DNA of 64,000 nt from Shewanella psychropiezotolerans (GTDB taxonomy: Bacteria; Pseudomonadota; Gammaproteobacteria; Enterobacterales; Shewanellaceae): the NCBI RefSeq assembly GCF_007197555.1, contig NZ_CP041614.1:1604001-1668000 (forward strand), read 5' to 3'. The notes under the pieces are model-generated. The model had not been told where the DNA came from, did not search any database, and was given only the letters and a program-made list of their open reading frames with translations. Positions 16,680 through 25,452 of the stretch are shown one piece after another (position 1 is the stretch's first letter; each line of letters opens with the position of its first letter). A program made the translations under genes and the position numbers.

Positions 16680-18059
16680 ATGATAAGACGGATTTCTCGG
16701 ACTATAGTAAGCGTGACTCTATTGACGAGCGTGATGTTCTCAGGTCTATCCTTGGCCGATGCTGAAATAGATTCGGTGCAGTTAGCAGATAAAACTCAGT
16801 TTCCTGCTCAGTTTGATAGCTGGGCTGCCACCGAGGAACAGGTTGAGCGCGAAGATATGCTCGCCAATTATCCGGCTAATATCATCTTGTGGGCAGGCTC
16901 TTCATTCGCCAAGGAATACCATAGCCCAAGAGGTCATCAATTTGCCGTAGCCGATGTGACTCATACCTTGAGAACCGGTGTGGTACCTGAAGCGGGAACT
17001 AAAGGCCTATCGGCCAGTTGCTGGACCTGTAAGACGCCCGATGCACCGCGTTTAATGAATGAGCTTGGGGTTCAGGGATTTTCGGGGAAAAACTTCACCT
17101 CCCTCGGCAGTGAGATTAAGAGCGTGGTCTACTGCACCGATTGTCATGTTAAAGGCTCTGAAAAGTTAGCTTTGCCCAGGCCTCATGCACAAGATGCCAT
17201 GACTAAAATCCATCTGCCGTTCGATAAACAAGGCACTAGTATGCAAGGCGCTCAGGTCTGCGGCCAATGTCATGTGAGCTATTATTTTCAGCCTGAGAGC
17301 AGTAATAAGGTCAACATCCCCTGGATATTTGGTAACGACGCCGACAAGATTGAGAAGTACTACGATACCCGTCGCTTCTATGAGTGGATCCATCCTATCT
17401 CTAAGACCCCAATTCTAAAGGCCCGCCACCCGGAATTTGAACATTGGAGTCGCAGCAAGCATGCTAAGCGTGGCGTCACCTGTATCACCTGTCATATGCC
17501 GGCAGCGACAGATAAAAATGGCAAGGAATATACTAACCATAAGGTGGGTAATGCACTAGCGCAATTCGATAAGGCCTGTAGTAGCTGCCACTCTAGTCAA
17601 AGTAAGATAGAGAAGGCGTTAGACAGAGACAAGCAAGCCATCGATAAGGCCGCACGACATGTAGAGAACGTGTTGGTAAAGGCGCACTATGAAGCCAAAG
17701 CCGCCTGGGTAGCCGGAGCGAGTTGGCCAATCATGAACGATGCCATTATGGCCATTCGTCATGCTCAGTGGCGCTGGGATTTTGCCATGGCATCCCACGG
17801 TCTCTATGCTCACAATCCACAAGAAGGCAAGGCACTGCTGGCTAAGGCTACTGAGCAGGCAAATTACGCCCGTGAAAAGCTGAAAGAGATATTGAGTAAG
17901 CTGGAGGTTAAGCATGTTTACTATCCTGATATCAGCACCAAGGAGAAGGCCCATCAAGCCATTGGGATCTCTGTCGAGGAACTGACTAAAGAGAAGCAGG
18001 CATTTCTTAAAGAGGAAGTCGAAAAGAACTGGTCACCGATAACTGCCAGAGGTTACTAA
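16680..18059 (+). CDS. nrfA: Pentahaem cytochrome c552 nitrite reductase NrfA
   Basis: The 459-residue periplasmic enzyme begins with a signal peptide ending LSLADA. It has the diagnostic active-site haem motif CWTCK (about residues 114-118), where Lys replaces His as haem ligand, and four normal motifs: CTDCH (about 151), CGQCH (about 194), CITCH (about 267) and CSSCH (about 300). The KARHPEFEHW stretch and the Tyr of HVSYYF match catalytic surroundings. It reduces nitrite to ammonium with six electrons. No nrfBCD genes follow; in Shewanella, CymA usually supplies electrons. It lies downstream of nnrS and is closed by a strong terminator. Confidence 0.97.
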   Translation: MIRRISRTIVSVTLLTSVMFSGLSLADAEIDSVQLADKTQFPAQFDSWAATEEQVEREDMLANYPANIILWAGSSFAKEYHSPRGHQFAVADVTHTLRTGVVPEAGTKGLSASCWTCKTPDAPRLMNELGVQGFSGKNFTSLGSEIKSVVYCTDCHVKGSEKLALPRPHAQDAMTKIHLPFDKQGTSMQGAQVCGQCHVSYYFQPESSNKVNIPWIFGNDADKIEKYYDTRRFYEWIHPISKTPILKARHPEFEHWSRSKHAKRGVTCITCHMPAATDKNGKEYTNHKVGNALAQFDKACSSCHSSQSKIEKALDRDKQAIDKAARHVENVLVKAHYEAKAAWVAGASWPIMNDAIMAIRHAQWRWDFAMASHGLYAHNPQEGKALLAKATEQANYAREKLKEILSKLEVKHVYYPDISTKEKAHQAIGISVEELTKEKQAFLKEEVEKNWSPITARGY

Positions 18060-18079
18060 ACAGCGGTAGAGATACGCTC

Positions 18080-18112
18080 AAAATGCCGTTCACCTGAGGT
18101 GAACGGCATTTT
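18080..18112. terminator. Bidirectional intrinsic terminator after nrfA
   Basis: A 15-bp perfect stem (AAAATGCCGTTCACC, loop TGA, and complement) ends in a T run on one strand and an A run on the other. It serves nrfA and the convergent inhibitor gene. Confidence 0.93.
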
Positions 18113-18123
18113 AAAAAACATGG

Positions 18124-18450
18124 CTATCCTTCGACACTCACGAAGCGATTTTCCATCGGATTGGCATCTAAGATGGTGAGTTCTGGGTGAGTAAATTTAA
18201 TTTTATTAAATTTGAGCGCACCTTCACCCGCCTTGGTGGCGATAAAAGTGAAGCGGCGAGTGCCGGGGACTCCTACCATGCCCAAGGGGTTGGAACCATG
18301 AATGTAGTCATCGCTTATTAGGGCGATGCAGCTGGGTAATTCAGTGAGGCACACATTGAAACCCGTAGAAGGGTTATCCTCGAGTGTGATGACTATTGGC
18401 TCGCCGATCTTGACTGTAATTGGAGCTAACATATAAATATCCTTATTCAT
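18124..18450 (-). CDS. Chagasin-like cysteine-protease inhibitor (family I42)
   Basis: The 108-residue protein has the I42 inhibitor signature loops in order: NPSTGFNV (about residues 27-34), a middle GMVGVPGTRRFTF loop (about 57-69), and a late strand with a PMENRF loop. In chagasin these three loops wedge into papain-like proteases; NPTTGF, the glycine-rich loop and an RPW-type loop are the contacts. Here the third loop lacks the RPW form. No clear signal peptide is present, so it may act in the cytoplasm, unlike many bacterial members. It is convergent with nrfA, with no obvious target protease nearby except possibly none in this window. Confidence 0.85.
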   Translation of the reverse strand: MNKDIYMLAPITVKIGEPIVITLEDNPSTGFNVCLTELPSCIALISDDYIHGSNPLGMVGVPGTRRFTFIATKAGEGALKFNKIKFTHPELTILDANPMENRFVSVEG

Positions 18451-19188
18451 GAGTTTTAAAGTTGATTTTACTTGGTTCTTACTGGGTTTAAACAGCTTGA
18501 GAAGTTAAGTATCTAAAATAAAAACTGTCAAGTTGTATAGTTTGTTTTTTCTGATTATTCACTTTCTGGTTTGTTCCTATGATACTGGTAAGTGATTGTT
18601 TTAGATTGCATTACCTGTATTTTTTGTTTTCCCTTTAGATTAATCAATGCTTTTGGTATTAGAAGGGGGAGTAGTATATTTAGTTGATTGTTTTTATAAT
18701 TAATTTTGGTTTTTTGATTCTCGTGATATTTTATTTTTTCTAGTTGTTTTTATTAAGTATTTAAATGTTCACATTAAAAACACTGCTCTTTTTTAGGCAT
18801 GAATATATACGGGGTGATATCTATTAGTAGTATACTTATATGCTGATAAACATGGGTGTCGATAGAGTATATAAAACAAAAGTACTAAGTCTAATTACTT
18901 ATTTTTAAATTTGATAATATTTAACCTAAGTCTTTAAGACGGTATCTGGATATCTACAATGGTCTATATAATATGCATGATTAATTTATTATTAACCGTT
19001 AAATATTAATGCTAGTGTAGATTAAATTTCCCCAGATGCAGTTATCGAGAGTCACAGAGTTAAAATAATGTGCGCCCCTCGACAAAACGAATAAATATCA
19101 ATAGATAATCATCAATCTCCCGTCGATACGACAGTTTCTCTGCCTCAGTTTGATTACCCTGAATTTTCCTTATCTCTCTTAACACCAT
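18451..19188. other. Long AT-rich gene-free region
   Basis: About 740 bp, AT-rich and with a T/G-biased plus strand between about 18540 and 18770. No credible gene, RNA or repeat was recognised. A FNR-like match (TTGAT-GATT-ATCTA on the minus strand near 19100-19113) is imperfect. Confidence 0.5.
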
Positions 19189-19245
19189 TTGGCACTCATC
19201 AAGATCAATATGAGGCAAACGGTATTCGTTCAAAGGTATTCAAAA

Positions 19246-20532
19246 ATGACGCATTTTCTCTCGAGGACTCGCCTGTATCTGGCCACAGATAGCCTGGATT
19301 GGATGATAAATCGCAGTATTAAACAATCCCTCTCATTACAAGATGCCGTGCCCTTATCCTCTGGAATTGACTGTGTTCCGGATAAACCCATAGAAACCTT
19401 GTATATTCATATTCCCTTCTGTCACACCCTGTGCCGGTTTTGCTCATTTCATAAGGTTAAGTTTCAAGAGTCTCTGGCCAGAGAATACTTCCAAGCATTG
19501 AGACAGGAGATACGCCAGGTCATAGCCAAAGGCTACCGATTTAACCGCGTGTATATCGGCGGCGGTACCACCACTATCCTCGAAGATGAGTTGATAAAGA
19601 CCATAGAGCTTATCAAGAGCCTGACGACAATCCGTGAAGTCTCCTGTGAAAGTGACCCTATCTATTTCAAAGAGGGACACCCTGAGTTACTCAAGGGGCT
19701 AGTGGACCGCATGTCTATCGGGGTGCAAAGCTTCGATGATGCCATACTCAAGATCACGGGCAGGTTTGAGAAGTTTGGCTCCGGCTTGCAACAGGCCGAG
19801 TATGTTAGTCGCGCCATCGAGCTGTTTCCTACGGTGAATGTGGACATGATGTATGGCTTTAAGATGCAGACCGCCGACTCGGTGCACGCAGACCTGTTGC
19901 AGACCATGGCGCTCAACCCAGATCAAATTACGACTTATCCTCTGACGATTGGCATAGGTAAGAACCGTAAGAAGGCCGGCTGTTTGGCAGGACCCGCCCA
20001 TGAATTATGGCCGCAGTTTCTGGCTGCGAAGCAGGCATTGGCTGATCGCTATGTGATGGAGTTTCCCTGGACCTTCAGTCGTAGTTTCGGCCAGTCGGTG
20101 CAAAATAAGTACGTGCTCGATGGCGAGGACTGCCTAGGTGTCGGCTCCGGGGCCTTTGGCCGTTTCGGCGAGCAGTTTCGCATCTCAAGCTTCGATATCG
20201 CCGATTATATCCGGCTTATCGATCGAGTCCAATCTGGTACCTGTTACATCAAACCTCTGGAGAGCAAGGCATTGATACAGCATTATCTGATGATCATGAT
20301 GGGGCACGGACATCTGGATAATCAGGTGTTGAAGGCCCATACAGGGCGGTCTTTGTGGCAGGCGCTGCCGTTGGAGATGAGTTTTCTGCTGGCGTCCGGG
20401 GCCATTGTGAAACGGGGTGATAACTACCGCACCACGGAGCAGGGGCAATTTATCGCCTTGAAGATGTTTGTCGGCTTTCTCACCGGCATGGATCATCTCA
20501 GGGAGCAGGCGAGGGAGTTGCCACTGATATAA
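19246..20532 (+). CDS. HemN/HutW-like radical SAM protein
   Basis: The frame is open from TTG 19189, but AAAGG nine bases before ATG 19246 favours a start there (MTHFLSRTRLY), giving about 428 residues. The radical SAM motif CHTLCRFCSF (CxxxCxxC) follows YIHIPFC, as in coproporphyrinogen-dehydrogenase-like enzymes. GGGTTT, SIGVQSFDD and a C-terminal HemN-type winged region (GHGHLDNQVLK...) follow. The ESDP motif stands where many relatives have EANP. It could be a HutW/ChuW-type haem-degrading enzyme or another HemN-like SAM protein; no haem uptake genes are adjacent, so the reaction is undecided. Confidence 0.82.
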   Translation: MTHFLSRTRLYLATDSLDWMINRSIKQSLSLQDAVPLSSGIDCVPDKPIETLYIHIPFCHTLCRFCSFHKVKFQESLAREYFQALRQEIRQVIAKGYRFNRVYIGGGTTTILEDELIKTIELIKSLTTIREVSCESDPIYFKEGHPELLKGLVDRMSIGVQSFDDAILKITGRFEKFGSGLQQAEYVSRAIELFPTVNVDMMYGFKMQTADSVHADLLQTMALNPDQITTYPLTIGIGKNRKKAGCLAGPAHELWPQFLAAKQALADRYVMEFPWTFSRSFGQSVQNKYVLDGEDCLGVGSGAFGRFGEQFRISSFDIADYIRLIDRVQSGTCYIKPLESKALIQHYLMIMMGHGHLDNQVLKAHTGRSLWQALPLEMSFLLASGAIVKRGDNYRTTEQGQFIALKMFVGFLTGMDHLREQARELPLI

Positions 20533-20633
20533 ACACTAGTCTGGATAAAATAAGTCAGGGATTAAACGGACCCACAGCGTATCAATGACGGTTAAGAGAG
20601 TGGGCACAGAAATAGCCTGTGCCCCATTTGGTA

Positions 20634-21893
20634 TTATTTGCTAGTGCAATTAGCGTAGTAAGTGACGGTTGACGGCCAATCGGAGAATACCCCCATCACA
20701 CCGACATCTTTAGCCAATACATCGAGTAACTCGAACACATCGCCTTCATTGTCTATGGCATCAGAGATACTTTGGTAGTACCAGCCACCACCGTCGATCA
20801 GTAAGCCAGAGCGTTCCAGTGACCAGGTGATTATCTTCAGTCCGGCATCGTTGGCGGCATTGGCATACTCAGAAGGGATTAGCTTGCCTTCGTTATCCAG
20901 AGTGACCAACACCCACAGAGGCGGAGCGATAATTTCCACGCCCTGAGCCTTCAAGTCCGCCATCGAGGGAGTCCAGCTAGTCTCACTTAGGGGATCGAAG
21001 CCCGCATCATCGTATCTGTCATCGAGAAATACGGTTTGAGATGCAAACTCCGGGGCATTAGCTATCCAATACTCTATGTCTTCGAGATGGAAAGATTGAG
21101 GATAGACACGAGCCGGGTCGATACCCGCTGCCGTGTATTCGTCGAGCATCTTCTGGGCGTAGTCTTGCTGGCTAAAACCATCGAAGGGCATCTGCACCAT
21201 GGCCTCTTTGAGCTCCGGGGTCATCTTAATGCCTGCCTTGTCGAACATCTCGATACTCTCGACGTGGGTCATCAGGGTGCCATTGCCGGAATAGAGATCG
21301 GTTCGCCAGTTGGCAGTGCCGTCCATATATTCTTCGACGCTGGTGGCATTGGTATTGGCACCATCCATCTTGCCTCTTAAGGTTTTAAATTCGGCCAAGG
21401 TAATATCACTGGTGCAGCACCTTGCGCTAGCCGTTACGCCATTGAGGGGATCGGCGGGGATGAAAGGGCTACTGCATTGGCTGGCAAGCTCAGGGATGGC
21501 CAGTATATTGGTGGTGGTAGCCAGATCGCACTGAGAGTGGCGACACACTAAGGCTTTGTCAGAGGTGAAGGTGACATCGCACTCCACTATGCCGGCGCCC
21601 GAGTCGATGGCCGCCTGATAAGATTCTTTGGTGTGCTCGGGGAACTGCATCGACGCGCCTCTATGACCTATGGAGAAGTCACTGCGATAGAAATTGTCAC
21701 TGGCGCACTGCTCAAGTTGTGTCTTTAGCTCACTGTCTTGCATCTGACGCACTAGAAACAGAGGTCTGGGGCCAACTTGGGCGGCAACTTTTTCCTGGGG
21801 CTCAGTATGGTCGTTATCATTACAGGCCGTCAGTAACAGGCTTGTGGCGAGCGTCAGTAGCAGCGCGCAGGGCCTGAGGTGATTCTTATTCAT
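20634..21893 (-). CDS. Glycerophosphodiester phosphodiesterase lipoprotein
   Basis: The 419-residue protein starts with a lipoprotein signal ([13 protein letters not shown], lipid-attached Cys at about 24). The GDPD catalytic set is present: [16 protein letters not shown] (about residues 74-89), [12 protein letters not shown] with the metal-binding Glu/Asp, and VCRHSQCDL with the second His. A late IITWSL strand completes the barrel. Enzymes of this family split glycerophosphodiesters to glycerol-3-phosphate and an alcohol. It is larger than typical GDPD (about 250-360) through insertions with paired cysteines (CSSPF, ARCCTSD), suggesting disulfides in an extracytoplasmic protein. It stands alone. 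Confidence 0.9.
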   Translation of the reverse strand: MNKNHLRPCALLLTLATSLLLTACNDNDHTEPQEKVAAQVGPRPLFLVRQMQDSELKTQLEQCASDNFYRSDFSIGHRGASMQFPEHTKESYQAAIDSGAGIVECDVTFTSDKALVCRHSQCDLATTTNILAIPELASQCSSPFIPADPLNGVTASARCCTSDITLAEFKTLRGKMDGANTNATSVEEYMDGTANWRTDLYSGNGTLMTHVESIEMFDKAGIKMTPELKEAMVQMPFDGFSQQDYAQKMLDEYTAAGIDPARVYPQSFHLEDIEYWIANAPEFASQTVFLDDRYDDAGFDPLSETSWTPSMADLKAQGVEIIAPPLWVLVTLDNEGKLIPSEYANAANDAGLKIITWSLERSGLLIDGGGWYYQSISDAIDNEGDVFELLDVLAKDVGVMGVFSDWPSTVTYYANCTSK

Positions 21894-22238
21894 AGGTACA
21901 TCCGTTATTTTAGAGAGGGCAATTCATGGGGGAAGGGACTTGAGGTGTCGCCTCCTTCAATTTTGCGTCAGCTTAGGAGGAGAATATTAAGCTATGACTA
22001 AGGATTTATGACGTTATATCTATATATTAGATAAGAGGGCCTGTGGTATCTATTTGAGAGGGATTATTCATAGGCCTCGGGGGAGAGCGATTAGGATGGC
22101 AGCGGGTCGATATGACGTCGCTGCCTGCGTGTTTTTACACTAAAGGGTAAACTCTCGGTAGGACTCATACCCAGACCCAGACTCAAACCCTGACCTAGAA
22201 CAAGGCTCAGATATCGGAGTCGCTGATTTGTGGTGGTA
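21894..22238. other. Intergenic region between GDPD gene and ThrRS-like gene
   Basis: About 345 bp. It contains a short stretch of ACCCAGA/ACTCAAA-type imperfect repeats (about 22169-22200) and no gene, and no clear terminator after the synthetase gene. Confidence 0.5.
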
Positions 22239-23417
22239 CTAGGCGGCCTCCAAAATGTTGATGAAGTCTTTAAGACTCATCTTGGCATTGGATTTTTTCT
22301 GCCTGACAGTCACCTTAGCTTGTTCGACTTCTTCATCGCCTATGATGAGGCAATAGAGACCCTTGTGCTTGAAATGTTGCCTCAATTTATAGCCTACCGA
22401 ATCTTGGCTCTTATCTAGGCTAACCATGTAACCCAAGTTTTTAAGCCTGTTACAAACGACATTGGCCTGGGCGATATGGCTATCTGAGATGGGCAATATA
22501 GAGATGGCATTGGGGTTTAACCACAAAGGTAGCCTGCCCTGATAATGCTCGAGTAAGATGGCAATAAATCGCTCCAATGAGCCAAGCACCGCTCGGTGGA
22601 GTATGACTGGATATTCAGACTTGCTCTCCTCGTTGATAAATGTTGCATCCATCCTTTGGGCTAGCACAAAATCCAGCTGAAAAGTGCCGCACTGCCATTG
22701 ACGTCCCAGAGAGTCTTTCAGGGCAAACTCCACCTTAGGGGCGTAGAAGGCGCCTTCATTGGGTAATAACTTGAAAGGAATATTGAGCTGCTTGAGGCCA
22801 TCTTGCAGGTATTGCTCGGCGCGGTCCCAGGCATCTTCGCTACCGGCCTTGTTATTAGCGCGCAGTGAAATGCTGACCTCTATGCTATCGGCATTGAAAC
22901 CGAACTTGTCATAGACCCGATAAAGCATTTCGACGAAGGACATCAGCTCAGATTGGATCTGATGTTCACGGCAAAATACATGACCATCATCTTGATTGAA
23001 GCTTCTAAGCCTTAACAGGCCGTTCAGCGCTCCGGATGCCTCGTTGCGATGGCACAGACCAAACTCAGATAACCTCAGGGGTAGCTCCCGATAGGATTGA
23101 CACAGCTGATTGAACATCTCTATATGAAAAGGACAATTCATCGGCTTAAGCGCCTGTTCTTGACCGTCATTTTGCAGCAGAAACATGTCGTCTCTGAACT
23201 TTTCCAGATGGCCGGATTTATCCCATAATTGGCTGTTGGCCAGAATGGGGCTGCGGATCTCGCGGTAATGATATTGTTCCTGAATGTCTCTGAGGTAGGC
23301 CTCTACCTTGCGATAGATTGCATAGCCCTTAGGATACCAAGACACCATGCCGGATGCGTAGTCCGAGAGGCTAAATAGCTCAAGTTCACTGCCTATTTTT
23401 CTGTGTTCATTTTTCAT
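22239..23417 (-). CDS. Threonyl-tRNA synthetase paralogue lacking TGS and editing domains
   Basis: The product is about 392 residues against roughly 640 for normal ThrRS. It starts directly at the catalytic core (MKNEHRKIGSELELFSL), then has motif 1 region, the zinc ligands in KPMNCPFH, DDGHVFC and VILHRAVLGS, motif 2 (RNEASGALNGLLRLRSFNQD), motif 3 (VLGSLERF) and the anticodon-binding domain (about 295-390). The TGS and N2 editing domains are absent. All catalytic residues seem intact, so it should charge tRNA-Thr without hydrolysing Ser-tRNA. GGAG nine bases before ATG 23417 sets the start; the frame extends to an ATG at 23453 without ribosome site. A threonine attenuator lies upstream. Such paralogues can serve stress or antibiotic resistance (inference). 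Confidence 0.92.
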   Translation of the reverse strand: MKNEHRKIGSELELFSLSDYASGMVSWYPKGYAIYRKVEAYLRDIQEQYHYREIRSPILANSQLWDKSGHLEKFRDDMFLLQNDGQEQALKPMNCPFHIEMFNQLCQSYRELPLRLSEFGLCHRNEASGALNGLLRLRSFNQDDGHVFCREHQIQSELMSFVEMLYRVYDKFGFNADSIEVSISLRANNKAGSEDAWDRAEQYLQDGLKQLNIPFKLLPNEGAFYAPKVEFALKDSLGRQWQCGTFQLDFVLAQRMDATFINEESKSEYPVILHRAVLGSLERFIAILLEHYQGRLPLWLNPNAISILPISDSHIAQANVVCNRLKNLGYMVSLDKSQDSVGYKLRQHFKHKGLYCLIIGDEEVEQAKVTVRQKKSNAKMSLKDFINILEAA

Positions 23418-23479
23418 CTTGTACATCTCCGTTTCTTCAGTGGAGACCAACATGAAATCAAAATAAGCGCGGTAAAACT

Positions 23480-23513
23480 AAAATGGCTAACATGAAATCA
23501 TGTTAGCCATTTT
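23480..23513 (-). terminator. Attenuator terminator in the ThrRS-like leader
   Basis: On the minus strand a 14-bp perfect stem (AAAATGGCTAACAT and complement around loop GATTTC) ends in TTTTAGTTTT. It lies between the threonine-rich leader peptide and the synthetase start, so it would stop transcription before the gene. Its 5' arm (AATGGCTAAC) can instead pair with GTTGGCATT at 23537-23545, with one bulge and one G-U pair, forming an antiterminator. Confidence 0.85.
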
Positions 23514-23554
23514 TTGCGTAATAAATCAGTAATTACAATGCCAACACAACAACT

Positions 23555-23602
23555 CTAGGTTGATGTGGTGGTGGTTATCTCAACTGCAATTAATCGTTTC
23601 AT
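23555..23602 (-). CDS. Threonine-rich leader peptide (attenuator)
   Basis: A 15-codon frame reads MKRLIAVEITTTTST, with five Thr among the last six codons (ACC ACC ACC ACA TCA ACC) before TAG. A good ribosome site (GAGGAAA) lies just ahead, and a sigma-70 promoter 35 bp upstream of the ATG. The Thr codons overlap a segment (CACATCAAC) able to pair with GTTGTTGTG after the stop, which in turn borders the antiterminator arm. This is the standard layout of ribosome-mediated attenuation: ribosome stalling at Thr codons when charged tRNA-Thr is scarce would release the antiterminator and allow expression of the downstream synthetase. All pieces are visible in sequence; function is inferred. Confidence 0.85.
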   Translation of the reverse strand: MKRLIAVEITTTTST

Positions 23603-23636
23603 TACTTTCCTCGAGGGGATCTAATTCGTTCCTATT

Positions 23637-23666
23637 GTTATAGCAAAACCTGTATAAGAAAGACAA
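23637..23666 (-). promoter_or_regulatory. Sigma-70 promoter for the leader/ThrRS-like transcript
   Basis: Minus-strand TTGTCT (-35) and TATAAC (-10) are 18 bp apart, and TGC directly before the -10 gives an extended -10. Transcription would start near 23629-23630, leaving a leader of about 27 bases before the leader peptide. Confidence 0.65.
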
Positions 23667-23973
23667 GAGTTAAATTGTTATTTTGGATTTATATTCAGCC
23701 AACTTAACATTTATCGCCATTAACATATTGAAATTGTTGGGTTAGAGAGTTAACGAATTCGAGTATATTTTAAGGAAGGGGAATCATCAACAGGAAACAG
23801 TATAACTAAGTGGTTAGATGCACTGTTACTCATTGCGATCTAGCAGATACGGTCTTATAAGTGGGCCTTCAAGCCCTCAACCGATCTCAGGTTACATTTG
23901 GATACAGAGTCCTGTCTGCAAGTGGAATATAGTGCCTCCACAGTCATTCGACAGATGTAATAAGGATCAAAAA

Positions 23974-24747
23974 ATGAAAAAGTTATGCTTAATTATCTCA
24001 GTAACCTTGATGTCCAGCCACGCCATGGCAGAAAACAATACCTATATTCTCAACGGTAATATCTACAGCCATCAGGGCCAATTTTTCGCCGGTGCCGGCG
24101 TTGCTACTGGAAGCGAATTTTATAAAGATCAGGACCACAAGACCGGTGTCTACCTGAACGGAGGCTACCATGGTGAAGACTTCAACATAGATCTGGCCGG
24201 TATTAACTACCGTTTTTTCGGCGACAACGACAGCCTAGTCAATTTCAGCGCCTTTTTGGTTGCCAATCCTGGTTTCGACTCCGACGATGCCGATATTTTA
24301 ACAGGCATGAAAGATCGCAAGATTAGTGGTGATTTGGGTTTAAATGCCGATATCCATCTGGGAAAAGGAACCTTATCGACTAAATTTCAACACGACGTTA
24401 CCGGTGTTTACAAAGGCTATCAGGCCGACATCACCTATTACCACCCAATGGATCTTGGCTTTGCCTCTCTGGTGCCTTACGCCGGTGTGCACTACTTCAG
24501 CAAAGACTACGTAAACTATTACACTGGCGTATCTAGCTCGGAAGTCACCCCAAAGCGTTCGGCTTATCAGGGCAGCGGCAGCCTAGCCTACAATGTGGGT
24601 TATGCTATGGTCATCCCAGTCACTAAACACTTGGACATCACTCAGTCTACCGGGTATTCGCATCTGGCATCCAACATGGCTGACTCTCCTTTAGTGGACA
24701 GCAGTAACCAGTGGGTAACAACTCTGGGTGTGAACTACAGCTTCTAA
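23974..24747 (+). CDS. MipA/OmpV-family outer-membrane protein
   Basis: The frame is open from 23818, but TAAGGA nine bases before ATG 23974 and the signal peptide MKKLCLIISVTLMSSHAMA set the start. The mature protein (about 238 residues) has the MipA pattern: repeated beta-strands, GYQADITYYHPM, LVPYAGVHYFSKDYVNYYTG, and a final VNYSF with C-terminal Phe. MipA-type proteins scaffold murein enzymes or act as barrels in stress responses. It is followed at 20 bp by a lipoprotein gene on the same strand. A second MipA-type gene occurs at 29128-30000 in the two-component operon. Confidence 0.88.
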   Translation: MKKLCLIISVTLMSSHAMAENNTYILNGNIYSHQGQFFAGAGVATGSEFYKDQDHKTGVYLNGGYHGEDFNIDLAGINYRFFGDNDSLVNFSAFLVANPGFDSDDADILTGMKDRKISGDLGLNADIHLGKGTLSTKFQHDVTGVYKGYQADITYYHPMDLGFASLVPYAGVHYFSKDYVNYYTGVSSSEVTPKRSAYQGSGSLAYNVGYAMVIPVTKHLDITQSTGYSHLASNMADSPLVDSSNQWVTTLGVNYSF

Positions 24748-24767
24748 CTAACTTGATGAGCCAAGAG

Positions 24768-25223
24768 ATGAAATCGATAAGAAACTTATGGGTGTGTGCT
24801 GGACTGGCCTTGATGCTGGCAGCTTGTGCAACTCCCTATGATACCGAAAAGCAGTTCTGGTCTTTCGGTAAAGGATTTGAAACCGTGCAGATTGCCCCGG
24901 ATGGTTGGCAGATAAGCTTTGTGGGTAATACCAGCACAGATCGGGCATTAGCGCGTAAGTACATTATGCGCAAGTCGGCAGAGCTGTGCCAACAGGCTGG
25001 CTACCCTTACTTTACTTTCACTCGTGAGCAAACCGATCGCGACTCTGTGGGCCAGTTCGGGATAGGGGACAGCAGCAATAGCCTGCTGTGGGGTAGTTCG
25101 ACCATTGATAAAGAGACCTCGGTAGTGGTCGAAGTGACTGGCCTGAGCAGCAAACCTAGTAATGCCGCTTCACGGGTGTATGACACCAACTACATTCTTA
25201 ACCATGTGAATGTCGAAGACTAA
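24768..25223 (+). CDS. CC0125/CC1285-type lipoprotein
   Basis: The product is about 151 residues from ATG 24768 (an ATG at 24756 is an alternative; neither has a good ribosome site). A lipobox LMLAAC places the lipidated Cys near residue 19. The mature part has TPYD near the start, GWQISFVGNTSTDRALARKY, and AELCQQAGYPYFTF, the pattern of CC0125/CC1285 lipoproteins: a short strand, a helix with Arg/Ala, and a YxYF strand. Function of this family is unknown. It follows the MipA-family gene closely and is probably co-transcribed with it. Confidence 0.82.
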   Translation: MKSIRNLWVCAGLALMLAACATPYDTEKQFWSFGKGFETVQIAPDGWQISFVGNTSTDRALARKYIMRKSAELCQQAGYPYFTFTREQTDRDSVGQFGIGDSSNSLLWGSSTIDKETSVVVEVTGLSSKPSNAASRVYDTNYILNHVNVED

Positions 25224-25452
25224 TTTCCAATACTAAGCTGCGCCTGCCACTGTTGACAGGCGCTCTCTACTCTATCCTTTCTTGTACTACCTCCGACACT
25301 CACTGGATAATATTTACAAAAAACCGTATTGCTATGCAGAAATTAACAAGATGATGGATTGTGGTAATGAGGCATCGAAATCATTGATTGGCATGGTACT
25401 TAACTTCATTAACGCCTGCTATTTTGGGGGCAATTTTTATAAGGTAATAAAA

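Noticed and set aside
19094..19290. A second plus-strand frame ahead of the radical SAM gene that reads like protein (FDYPEFSLSLLTPFGTHQD)
   Set aside because: It ends at a TAG inside the radical SAM gene, has no start codon with ribosome site, and joining it would need a frameshift; could be the lost true N-terminus but not supported.
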